The translations under genes and the position numbers were made by a program. The notes beneath the pieces were generated by a model that saw nothing but the letters and a program-made list of their open reading frames with translations, made no database searches and was not told the DNA's origin. A stretch of DNA of 64,000 nt. Origin: Sorghum bicolor. Its lineage: Eukaryota > Streptophyta > Magnoliopsida > Poales > Poaceae. Below, piece by piece: positions 9,951 through 21,900 of the stretch. Location: NCBI RefSeq assembly GCF_000003195.3, contig NC_012877.2:21833737-21897736 (forward strand), given 5' to 3'. Every line of letters starts with the position of its first letter. Position 1 is the stretch's first letter.

Positions 9951-11236
9951 ATGTCTCGTGGCACCCGAGGTGCGGAACAGCGTGCAAACATGAATCCACC
10001 ACCTCCTCCTCCACCACCAAATCCCGCTGAGTTAATGCAAATGATGGTGGACAATCAGAGGATGCTCACTGAGACCATCAATCGAATGGCAAATCAGGGT
10101 GGTCATAATGCACATGAAGGGCCAGCTCCTAACCAGTACAGTAGTTTCAAGGACTTCATGGATACAAAGCCCCCACCTTTCAGAGAAGCTGAAGAACCTC
10201 TTCAATCTGAGGAATGGCTGAACACGGTGGAACAAAAGTTCCGCTTGCTTCGGTTGATTGAAGGTTTGAAGGCGGAGTATGCCGCTCATCAACTGCAAGG
10301 CCCGACAGGCATCTGGTGGAATCAGTAAAGCTCTTCCAGCCGACACTGTGCTTGACTGGAATCTTTTCCATGATGCTTTTAAAGGGCATTTCATTCCTCC
10401 TAGTGTCATGGACATGAAGCATACTGAATTCATGCAGTTAACCCAGGCTAACAAAACTTTGAAGGAGTATTTACATGCCTTCAATCATTTGTCTAGGTAT
10501 GCTCCTGAGTTTGTGAACACGGAGGCAAAGAAGATTGCTAGTTTCAAGTGGGGTTTGGGCCCCAAGTTGCTGAAGACTATGGGCCGCACTAAGTGTGCAA
10601 CTTTCAATGAGTTTGTCAGTGATGCTCTCACTCAAGAGAACTATAACACTGTGTACACTGCGACCAAGACTCGCAAGAGGGCTTTTGAGGCCGGGGCAGG
10701 GTCATCTCAGTCCAAGGCTCCAGTGGCAGCTAAGCCACCGTTCCGTGCTCCAACGCCTAACCAGCGGTACCGCACTCCAGTGAAGAAGAATCAGGCCAAG
10801 ACGGGTTTTCGCAAGGGGTACTCCATTGCTCTTCCTAGGGGCAACACGGGTCCCAACTATGCCAAGACTCCACCTGCCAACCGTCCGTGCTGGAACTGCA
10901 ATCAGACCGGGCATTGGCAGAGCAACTGTCCTTACCCACCAAAGAAGGGCAACCAAGGGAACGTCCGTGAGGGGCGTGTTCACTACAAAACCGTGGAGGC
11001 AATCCCTCCTGGTGAGGTAGTCACAATAGGTAAGTTTCTGGTCAATCAATGTGACGCACTTGTGCTTTTTGATTCAGGAGCATCGCATTCTTTTGTGAGT
11101 TCTGAATTTGTGTCTAAGCATAATATCAAGGCAATTACACTTGATAAGGGCAGTTATTGTATTAGTGCTGCAGGAAATGATATTTCCACCAATCAAGTGG
11201 TTTTGGGGGCAACTCTGGAAATAGGAGGCCGTCAGT
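9951..11236 (+). pseudogene. Family A gag-protease, frameshifted
   Basis: Gag opens at ATG 9951, with a Pro-rich N-terminus and the conserved [15 protein letters not shown]. The first frame stops after GIWWNQ at 10326-10328, and the continuation is in another frame from about 10330, so there is a small indel. That frame shows [17 protein letters not shown], a CCHC zinc knuckle CWNCNQTGHWQSNC (about 10889-10930), and the aspartic protease active site VLFDSGASHSF (about 11065-11097). After GGRQFLA the protein homology breaks and the next recognisable segment (ILGMKW) is in a third frame at about 11240. This implies a deletion of some 20 codons by comparison with the intact relative at 43222-47712. 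Gag would form the particle and the protease would cut the polyprotein; this copy cannot make either intact. Confidence 0.88.
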
Positions 11237-11239
11237 TTC

Positions 11240-13684
11240 TTGCTAATTCTGGGGATGAAGTGGATAAGTGGCAATGGAGTTCTTATCGACACCACCACTC
11301 GTGTAGTGATGTTGAAAGACCCAAATACCAAGGAGGCATTTCTAGTGCAACTCCCTTGTGATATTCAAATCCGTAGCACTATGAATGCAGTTACATCTAA
11401 GGCTATTCAGGACATTCTGGTGGTGTGTGAGTTCCCGGATGTATTTCCTGATGATTTACCCAGGCTTCCTCCAGATCGGGATGTGGAGTTCAAAATTGAG
11501 TTGATTCCAGGTACCGCTCCTATCTCTAGAAGACCTTATAGAATGCCACCCAATGAATTAGCTGAGCTTAAGACCCAACTAAATGAGTTGTTGAAGAAGG
11601 GTCTTATCCGTCCTAGTTCGTCTCCTTGGGGTTGTCCGGCTATCTTTGTGAAGAAGGATCAATCTTTGCGCATGTGTGTGGACTATCGTCCCTTAAATGC
11701 GGTAACCATCAAGAACAAATACCCTCTTCCTCGCATTGATATCTTGTTTGATCAGTTGTCTAAAGCCAAGGTATTCTCCAAGATCGATTTGCGATCTGGG
11801 TATCATCAGATCAAGATCCGTCCTAAAGATGTGCCTAAGACGGCTTTCTCGACGAGGTATGGGTTGTATGAGTATCTCGTCATGTCCTTCGGTCTTACAA
11901 ATGCACCTGCTCACTTCATGTATCTCATGAATTCGGTGTTCATGCCCGAATTGGACAAGTTTGTGGTGGTCTTCATTGACGATATTCTAGTATATTCTAG
12001 CAATGAAGAGGAGCATGCAGAGCATCTGCGTATAGTGTTGTCGCGTTTGCGCGAACATCAGCTTTATGCCAAGTTTAGCAAATGCGAGTTCTGGCTAAAG
12101 AAAGTACCTTTCTTGGGCCATGTCTTATCTGAAGAAGGCATATCGGTGGACCCAGCCAAGGTGCATGAAGTGCTGGATTGGAAAGTTCCAACTTCGGTAC
12201 ACGAGGTTCGGAGTTTTCTTGGTCTGGCTGGATATTATCGTCGATTCATTCCCGAATTCTCAAAAATATCCAAGCCTATGACTCGGCTACTTCAGAAAGA
12301 TGAGAAGTTTGTGTGGATGCCTGAGTGTGAAGAGGCATTCCATAAGTTGCGGACATTGCTGACATCAGCCCCTGTCCTAGCCCAACCTGATATCGAAAAA
12401 CCCTTTGATGTCTTCTGCGACGCGTCGGGTATTTGTTTAGGCTGTGTGTTGATGCAAGAAGGACGCGTTATCACGTATGCCTCACGCCAACTTTGGAAGC
12501 ATGTGGTCAATTACCCTACTCATGACTTAGAATTGGCAGCAGTTGTTCATGCCTTAAAAATCTGGAGGCATTATTTGCTTGGAAATCTGTGTAATATTTA
12601 CACTGATCATAAGAGCCTCAAGTATATCTTCACTCAACCTGAACTGAACATGCGGCAGCGAAGGTGGCTTGAGTTGATTAAAGATTATAATCTGCAAGTG
12701 CACTATCATCCGGGCAAGGCAAACGTGGTGGCGGATGCCTTGAGTCGGAAAGCGCACTGTCACTCAATCCAAGTGGAAGATCCGTTGTTGTCACATCATA
12801 TGCATCCACTTGTGCTCCACCAGATTTCTCTGGAGAGTACTCTTCGCAATCGAGTTATCGAATTGCAGCAGACAGATGTAGGCATCTATCACATAAAGAG
12901 AAAAATGAAAGAAGAAGAAACCAAGCATTTCCGAGTCGATGAGAATGGAATTCTTTGGTTCAAAGATCGACTAGTGGTTCCAAAAGACCGTGAATTACGA
13001 AATCAGATCTTGTCTGAAGCTCATTCATCCAAATTGTCTATCCATCCTGGTAGTAGCAAGATGTATCAGGATCTGAAACCTTTGTTTTGGTGGACAAAGA
13101 TGAAAAAGGAGATTGCTGCTTTTGTCGCCCGTTGTGACAATTGTTGTCGTGTGAAGGTTGTTCACATGAAAGCTGGTTTGCTTCAACCCTTGTCAATTCC
13201 TGGTTGGAAATGGGAAGAAGTCAACATGGATTTCATCAGTGGACTCCCAACTTCTGTTAAGGGTTACGATTCCATCTGGGTGATTGTAGATCGTTTGACC
13301 AAGGTTGCTCGATTTATCCCAGTTCGAATTGACTATCGTCCACATCAATATGCAGAATTGTATTTCGAGCACATTGTTCGTCAGTATGGTGTGCCTTGAA
13401 CAATTATATCAAATCGTGGACCACAGTTCACTGCTCGTTTTTGGGAATGTTTGCATGAGCAGATTGGTACTCATTTAGTCCGTAGCTTTGCTTATCATCC
13501 CCAAACTGCAGGTCAGACTGAACGGGTTAACCAAATCCTAGAAGACATGTTGAGGGCATGTGCTCTCTCTTCAAAAGGTTCTTGGGTTAAGTGGTTGCCA
13601 TTAGCTGAGTTCTCCTACAACAATAGTTATCAGGAGAGTATCAAAGTGGCTCCATTTGAAGCCCTATACGGTCGGAAGTGTCGT
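11240..13684 (+). pseudogene. Tekay-like pol fragment, copy 2, cut by assembly gap
   Basis: Nearly base-for-base the same as 34-2478. I see only about three substitutions in the first 2160 bases (one Gln to His, one silent, one Ser to Asn). It shares the TGA in the integrase (13397-13399), the Asn in place of the second catalytic Asp (13412-13414), and single-residue losses relative to the intact relative. RT, RNase H, HHCC and half of the integrase core are present. Identity with copy 1 stops at about 13684, 16 bases before the run of N. Confidence 0.9.
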
Positions 13685-13700
13685 ACTAGATCGCCTTCTG

Positions 13701-13800
13701 NNNNNNNNNNNNNNNNNNNNNNNNNNNNNNNNNNNNNNNNNNNNNNNNNNNNNNNNNNNNNNNNNNNNNNNNNNNNNNNNNNNNNNNNNNNNNNNNNNNN
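13701..13800. other. Assembly gap, 100 N
   Basis: Exactly 100 N, a usual placeholder for a gap of unknown length. Left is family A pol; right is an unrelated Tat element. The join and distance are therefore not established. Confidence 0.99.
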
Positions 13801-15236
13801 TGACGAGTCGGGGAGCTGAAAGAAGTGCATCGGTGGATCCTCAGCATCAGATCACTACTGTCGATGCAAAGGGGAAATGCTTGATCCAGGAGGGAACTAA
13901 CTCGGGAAGACCTCCCCGATCTGGTATTGTGATAACTCACAGGAGGCCTTGGGAAACATGGCAGCAACGAGAGGATCGGTATCGGCGCCAGCAAGAAGAT
14001 TATCATCGGGAAGAAGAAAGACGCCGACAAAAGTGGAATCAGCATAAGGATCACTGGAACTGCCCGTTCTTTATCCATTGCTGGGAGCAGAACATCAAGT
14101 TGCCCACTGTTAGAGATTGTCCTGAGTGCAATGGTTATGATCGTTATGATAGATCCGATCAGCGCTATCAAAATGATGATCAGCGGTTTAATGGGTCGAT
14201 CAGGGGGAAAGCGTCAGTCCATGATCGACTGGGGGGCAGGCTCAGTGTACATGATAGGCTTGGTGATCGTGTTGAATATTTTCCCAGGAACCAGGAAGAG
14301 CTTGAAGAGATGGCTAATGCACGAGTTCCCAATGAGTTCATATTTTGCAGGGATGCTAATACTCATCGGATGGAGTCAAGGGAACATCGTCGTCCATCGG
14401 CAAGGCAGTCTCCACTTCCCCCATGGTGTCCTGAGGGGTTGACTAAGACTCAGAAGAGGAGATTGCAGCGCGAAAGACGAGAAGAGCTAAGCAAGGGTGA
14501 CAACTCTGGCCAATCTGGGGATCAGCAACAATCAGATTCTAAAGGAAAAGGTCCATCGGCAGAAATCAACATGGTATTTATGTTGCCGATGGAATTCCTT
14601 GCACCGTCCAGCGATGATGAGGGGTTGGAATTTTCCGACCAGATAGCTGAGTTGGCTCAGGATCCCATGACGGCTATCTTTGAAAAGCCTGCCGACAATG
14701 AAAGGCAACATCTTAAAGCTTTGTTTGTCAAAGGAAGAGTTGATGGTCAACCAATGACCAAGATATTAATTGATGGTGGAGCCGCTATCAACATCATGCC
14801 GTATGCTATCTATCGGAAGCTTGGAAAAGGGGATCAAGATTTGACCAAGACCGATATGATGTTAAAGGACTTCGAGGGAAACGTGTCTCTAGTTAAGGGG
14901 GCAATATGCGTCGAGTTGACCATCGACAGCAAAACCTTGCCGATAACTTTCTTCGTGATCAGCGGAAAAGGTGCTTATAACTTGCTGTTAGGGAGAGATT
15001 GGATTCATGCCAATTGTTGTATCCCGTCTACAATGCATCAGTGCTTGGTCCAGTGGGTAGGTGACAAGATTGAGATTGTCCCAGGGGATTCTTCTTATGT
15101 CATCGCATCGGCAGAAGCAGACACTTACGAAAGGACTAGGTGTATCTCGGGAGAAATTTGGGAGAAAGATATTCTCAAAGTTGCCGATTACGAAATTCCA
15201 CCGATCCAAGCAGTCGGTTCTGATGAAGGTTTTTAA
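13801..15236 (+). pseudogene. Tat-lineage gag C-terminus and protease (element T1)
   Basis: Open frame from the gap to TAA at 15234-15236. It contains a basic/acidic gag linker, the cysteine cluster CPFFIHCW...CPEC (about 14058-14130), PPWCPEGLTKTQKRRLQR (about 14418-14470), and an aspartic protease with LIDGGAAINIMP (about 14767-14800) and LLGRDWIH (about 14985-15010). This wording is typical of grass Tat-lineage gag-pol. The active site reads DGG instead of the common DSG/DTG. The 5' part of gag is lost in the gap. A frameshift at about 15234 separates it from RT. GCCGAT/ATCGGC words are abundant. Confidence 0.88.
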
Positions 15237-15239
15237 AGG

Positions 15240-15964
15240 ATAGGTTCGCCGATGATGGAAAATTGGGCCAGGGATTCACATCGGCCGATGATTTGGTAGA
15301 AGTAGATATAGGTAGTGGTGATAAGCCTAGACCTACTTTTATTAGTGCTAAGTTAAATTCTGAGTGTAAGCAGCAGTTAACCGATTTGTTAAAGGAATAT
15401 AAAGATTGCTTTGCTTGGGATTATACTGAGATACCTGGTTTGGACCGATCAATTGTTGAACATCGGTTACCCATCAAGTCTGGATTTCGGCCACATCAAC
15501 AACCAGCTCGCCGATGTAATCCTAATATTGTTCCTGATATTAAGGCAGAAATAACCAAACTTATTGAAGCTAAATTTATTCGGCAGTGTCAGTATGCCGA
15601 GTGGATTTCCAATGTTGTTCCAGTTTACAAGAAAAATGGGAAGCTTCGAGTTTGCATTGATTTCAGGAATCTTAATAAAGCTACGCCGATGGATGGTTAC
15701 CCAATGCCATTTGCCGATCTGCTAGTTGATGCTGCAGCTGGACATCGGATCACCAGCTTCATGGATGGCAATGCAGGATACAATCAAATATTCATGGTTG
15801 AAGAAAACATTCCAAAGACTGCGTTTAGATGTCCTGGTCATGTTGGGTTGTTCGAATGGATAGTTATGACCTTTGGCTTGAAAAATGCTGGTGCTACTTA
15901 TCAGAGGGCCATGAATTTTATCTTTCATGAGTTCATCGGCAAGCTAGTGGAAATTTATATTGAT
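15240..15964 (+). pseudogene. Tat RT, N-terminal part, interrupted in YIDD
   Basis: Shows FAWDYTEIPGL, the fingers region, VCIDFRNLNKATPMDGYPMP, FMDGNAGYNQI and MTFGLKNAGATYQRAMN, then VEIYID where the sequence is cut by an LTR beginning at 15965. The missing half resumes as DDVVVKSED at 24831. The duplicated target TTGAT (15960-15964 and 24831-24835) encodes part of the catalytic YIDD, so the insertion hit the RT active site. Confidence 0.9.
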
Positions 15965-18900
15965 TGTAACACCCCAGTGTTATGGTTGCATTAATCATGT
16001 GCATAGCATGAGCATAATCATCTACTCAAAGCACATCATGATCATCATCTATCTTGAGCCATGTCATTCCTTGCAAAATGTGGTCTAAATTGCTTAAATA
16101 GGCTCCCTAGGCTCATGTTTGAGTGAACCATGCTTGTGTTTGTGCTCTATGCCTTGGTAATTAGTTTACTTATGCTTAACTTAACTTTGGGAGCAATGTT
16201 CATGTTGATCACTTCTCCAAAATAATCACTTAAGTCATACTTATGTAAATAGGCCCTAAAAACCTCTTTTGCTTAGGCTTTTAAAAAGTGTTTCATAAAT
16301 TGTTTACATGTCAAAACTTCCTACAGCAAAGTTATAGCAAATTTTATAAGGAACAAAAGTTGTTTGATGGCCATCTCATGAAAATGATCACAAATAGCTC
16401 AAAACTGCCCCCACAATGAAAATTTGGGGCTGTTTCCAACACTTAGAAAATTTTCTAAGTCTGGGAACACAAAAAGTTTGCTCGATCGATTTTGAAAACT
16501 TCATACCTCTCGATCCAGGCCGATCTGGCTTTTGCTCCAGTTGACAAAGTTGTAGATCTCGGCTAGTACTCCAACTTTGTCAACTACACCATCTCCTAAC
16601 TCGCTCAGGTTTGGGAGCTAATCGTCGACGAAGTTGCTCTGTCAGTCGGTGATCGCGAGGCTCGATTCAGAGCTGAGCTCGCCGGCGTGGATGTCCCGAT
16701 CGACACCTGTCCGCCAGATGTCGTCCGTACGCCGGCGATGGCCCCGATCGTCAGCTCCCAGCGCGCGCATGACGTCCACGGCGACGCCCCGGACGCAGTG
16801 GACGCGTCCACTCTCGCCATCCTCGCCCTCTCTCGCCAGAAGAGCGCCCGCAGCGATCTCACCGTCGCGAGCTCACTCCGGCGAGCTCGTGCGCGCTCCT
16901 CGCTGCGTCTCAGCCCACCAAACTTCACCCAAAGCTCCGCCGTGAGCCGCTCTTCACTTTCCACCCTCTAGCTCGCCGCAAAACTGTAACATCTCCGATG
17001 TTATGGTTACTAAAAACGGATCATGTCATCATGAGCATTGCAAAGCATATTTGTTAAGCACATTAGTATGCATCAACTTAAAACAAGTTTACTTTGATTG
17101 CTTGAGCTTAGGGAGGTAGAGTGTGCTTATGTGGTGTGTTGATGCTTGTGTGGTTGCTAAAACCCTAGGGTGGAAGATTTCCGAGAGCTAGGGAGGGGGA
17201 ACCCCGATTTCTGGACCCTAGATTTGCCCCTTTTTCACAATTTAAAAACCAAACAAAATTTGAGTTTGAGTTCAAAAGCAAAGTTGTAGATCTTGTCAAG
17301 ATGTACAACTTTGGTGTTTTGAGTTTTTGAAGTTTCAATACAAAATTCAAAGTAATTTTGAAAATACAGATTTCCAGAAAGTGTCCCCTTTTCCAACTTA
17401 AACCCCCAATTCAAAATCCATTTGGAATTTTGAAAAGTGGTCAACATGAAAGTTGTAGAGCACAAAAAGTTGAGCAACTTTCATGTTGGGAGTTTTTCAA
17501 GTTGTTATGCAAAATCAAAAGTAATTTTGGAAATCCTGTTTTGTCCCCAATTCAAAAATTTGAATTTCTTTGAATTGAGTTTAATTTCAAAACTGTTTGG
17601 CCAAATTAGCTATTTTCTACTCAGAATCAGCCTTGGCCACCAAAAGATGATTTGTAGCTTATAAAATTTGGAACAACTTTTGTTTTCACACAAATTTGAC
17701 TCCAGTTCAAATTTCGGCTGAATTTCACAAAGTCCAGAAAAGAGGGGATAAGGGTCTCCTACAGTGTCCCGATAGGGATCACCGGCTCCCTGTCCAGCAC
17801 GGCCGCCGCGCGCGCAGCGCCGCGTGCGCGCGCGCAGGCACGCAGCCTGCCTGCCTGCTAGCATCGCCAGGCGACGTGGACGCCCCAGGCTCGTTCCCTT
17901 CTCCCCTTTGAGCACCAGCGTGGGCGCCGCCGCGCGTTTCCTCCGCCCTGAGCCAGAGAACCCCGACGAGCTCCCCTCTTCAATTCACCATAACCACTCC
18001 TTCCCGAGCCAAATTGAGCAACCCAGCGTCTTCGTCACCTTCGTGCGGACCCAGTGCACCCCCAAGCTCCCTCTCTAACCCCCTCAAACGCCCGAGCTCC
18101 TCCCTCTTCTCCAACTCCGGCCGAGACCGCCGCCGCGGAGCTCTTCCCATGTCCACGGTGTTCCAGTGAGTATCACACCCCGCTGGCGACTGTTTCAAGT
18201 TCCTTCCGTGCCCTGGTTGCTCATGCTCTCGCTCATTCTCCTTGAATGTGAGCAGGATCGCTGGAACAAGCTTGCCGGAGCCAGAGCTCCCGCCCGACGA
18301 CACTGCTTCCGTCGCCAGCTGCTTCAGCTGCTTCTCCGAGCCTTGCAGCGTGAGCACCACCCTCCCCAACCCCTATGGAAGCTCGCTCGGCCATCGGCTT
18401 GCACTCTACCGGGCCCTAGCGGCCGGCCGAGGGTCGGCCATGGCGGCTGCCCGCCCTTCTCGTGACCGAGGTGGAAGAGGTAGGGTAGAGCGTGGGTAGG
18501 GGGTGTCCACAGTGTCGCGGAGTTGAAGTGAAGCCGATGCGCACGCGCACTCCGGCCGAGACCCTCGCCAACGGCGGCCGGAGCCGTGGCCGAACCGCCG
18601 TGCGCGGTGAGGACGCAGCTGACGGGTGGGGTCGCCCCGTCAGCGTCCCGTAGAGAGAGGGCCTGACGAGCGGGACCCGCTCGTCAGTGACCGCTCAGAG
18701 AGAGGGGGGCAGCGCGCGCAGCGCGGTTGTGGGCCGAGCACGCATGGGCCGGCCTGCGGGCCAAGATCCAGGCCGCCCACTGTGCAAAGATCTTTTTCTT
18801 TTTCTTTTTATGCAATTTTTGTTTGATGTTTGAAATTATGTGATAAATTGTGTGCTAATCCAAAAATGATGAAAGTTTTTGTATAGGTTCCATGAAGTGG

Positions 18901-21900
18901 GTAGAACACAACAAAAATAGTGGATTCTGTTTTCTGGTAGTTTACATGTCTGTAAAAATTTGCTCTTTTAATTAGTGAATAAAACTACTAGGAATTTTAA
19001 TAATTTATTTGTATGTCCAAAAATCACCAAAAATTGTGGGGAGCCTCTGAATATTATTCCCTGGCTCCACACCAAATTTGGTGGCATTTGGATAATGTTT
19101 GATTAAAATACTAATAAATCCTTATTTAGCACTTAAATAATAATTCCAAAATAATTAAATAGTGATTATTTAGATCCTCATAATTAGGGTTGAGTGATTT
19201 TGGGATTGTGGGATGACCTGAGGTCATTAACCCTAATGACCTTTGGCATTTTATTATTATTTAGCCTTAATGCTTAATTACTGTCATTAGTAGTTAATTA
19301 AGAATTAATTAAGGTAAATAGGATTAATAATTAACTAATTTAAGATAATTATGAATTAAATAAAGTCTTAGTTTACAGATGCAACCTCTTGGGTAAAAAC
19401 ATTAAGATATTAAACAACTTTACTTATTGATTATGCTGTATTGCATCAAGAAGGCAAGTTGTACTCGATTTGGTCCTTCTTGCATATTTGTCATACGCAT
19501 ATCATGAGCATTCATCATTTTGCGTATAGTGTCCGTGACCGAAGGAGCGCCCGTTGAACCGAACCCCGAGGTCGGTGCTCCGTTCGAGGAAGTCGGATCC
19601 GAGACTTGGGAAGTCTCCGAGGGTCCCTCTCTGCCCTGCAACCAAGGCAAGCCCCGGATGCATTAACCCCTCCTTGGATGTTTTAAATCTTTATCACATA
19701 TGAATTGAAAATGCTGCATTAGATAGTTGAGAATTGGGTTAACCTACTTGCTGCATTTACTGCCTTGATATTTGTATCTTGTCCTTGGCACCTGTTTTAC
19801 TTTAAAAACTGCGTAGTGATGCTTAGCCCTGCTACTAGATAGGTTTTCAAGCAAAGTTTGAAGGGTTGTTGTGGAATACACTTATGATCAATGATGTTTC
19901 AATTTGAGACCGGTCGGTGGACTTGCTTTAAGAATGGAGTCTTAAAGTAGTGTCTCCAACTGTGTCGATTAAGGACCGTTCCGTTGATGGCCTGCTGGGT
20001 TGAGAATTTATAGTACTAGCCACTTGCCCTCGGTAAGCCCGGTCTTGTGATCCCTCGACGCGAACAGCTACTCGCGCACTGGGAGTGGAAAGATGGCGAG
20101 AGTAACGTGTGCCCACCTTACGGATCTGAGATGACCGGAAAACATCTAGATCGGCTGTAGGATGGTGGGGTACTGTGCTCTCGGGTGCCGCGAACCTGGT
20201 CAAATTTGGGGAGAGCCTGACTTGGGTTGATATATGCAAGATTTGGTTCTACATATGTCGGGTGGTTAGGAACTCCAGCTGGATTGCTAAGCGATTCGAA
20301 TCGTCGTTGCTCCCCGATTGGGAGACTCAATTCCTTCGACCCTCATCGTAGTTAAATATGCAACTGAATGATAAAATGAGAAAGGGAAAAATGTCTCATG
20401 AGGTTCGGATCCCAATTCCCGGACTCATAGCGACATGAAGCTATGGCCATCGATAAATAATACTTGGTGTTAGAACTAGGAACTCACGGATTCGTCTGTG
20501 GGGAACAACTAGTTAAACTGTCCTCGAACTCCTCGGCCTCTGCGGGAGAGGAATTCGCGGTTAAAACTTGAAAACAAGGATGCACTACTAGTAAGCTTTT
20601 AGCAAAACATTTTGGCTCCTTGCTCAGCCACCCCTTGTCTACCCTAAGCCTGCATCCCTAAGTTCTCCTCTTTTCCCATCGGGTAAGTCTTGTTGAGTAC
20701 TCCCGTACTCAGGGTTTCAATACCCCTGTTGCAGGTGAAGCACAGGAGCCGACTTGCTTCGGACCCTGTTGTGTGACCGTCGTCGAGGTTGACGACGAAG
20801 AAGAGTGAGCGTGACCCATGGGCAGGGTCTGTAAATTTCTACTGTCTGTACTAAAGTTTCAGTTGCTCCGCTGGACCAGGCTTGTAATAACACTCTACTA
20901 TTTGGAAGAACTCCTTTTGTAATTTAAGTTATGTAATACTTCCGCTGTTTTACTCTGAAATATTATTTTAGTCTTGTGTCGTTTAAGTTACTGCTTTATC
21001 TTCGCAATGAATGATCCTGGTGTTAAGGTGGCCACTTGCTATCCTGTAAGGGCGAAAAGAAGCAGTTCTCGTTGTTTGACCATTACTAGTGGTCAGAACG
21101 AGCCCGCTTGGTACGCCATAGGTAGCAGTGGAATGAGCGTCCAGCGATGCTCATCGGACTTCTAAGGTGGGAGGACTCCCGGCATCACCGTCAGAGGTCC
21201 TTAGGACAATGGCAGGTGCCGGTGGGCCCAAACACTTAGGGGGTTCTGCCACAAAAACCCACCGGTGAGCCGCCATTTTCTTCTTCCCCCAACTCGGGTC
21301 GCCGTGACCTTCTTTTCCGGCGAACTCAATGCCGAGCCCTGTGAAGCCGCTCGTCGTCTCTGGTTAGATCCTAGAGGTTGCTTAGGTTCCTAGCTTGCGT
21401 TTGCGCCACTTGGTGGACGCTCTACCAAACTCTCCGTCACCGGACACGATGCGCAGCGCCGCCGTGTTTCCGCCGAAGATGGGTGCTCTCGTGGCCAGCG
21501 TGTTCCACGAGGTTTCAAGCCAAGCTGCGTACCTAGGAAGCTTCGCCGTAGTTCGCTGGTGCTGTAGAAGGTCTTAGGTCACGCTCTACGGGCCTGAGGA
21601 CTACGGCGTAACACCGAGCACCTCCGCCGAGCCGCCATCGTCGACGGTGAGCTCCTTCCGGTGGCTCCGCTGTAGGGAAAAGGGGATCAATAGAGTCGTT
21701 AGAGTATGGGGATCACGTTGGTGTCCTTGGTTTGGCCGGAGACCTTGCCGTCGCGGAGAAATCACCGGCGAGAGTCGCCTCAGCCGTGAGGGAGAAGAAC
21801 CTGACAGATGGGGTCCACTGTCAGTGTCACCTCCTTCCCTCCTTTTCTTTTATTCAAAATCTGGATTTTTGGCTTTCTTGCAAAAAAATCATATCTCTAG

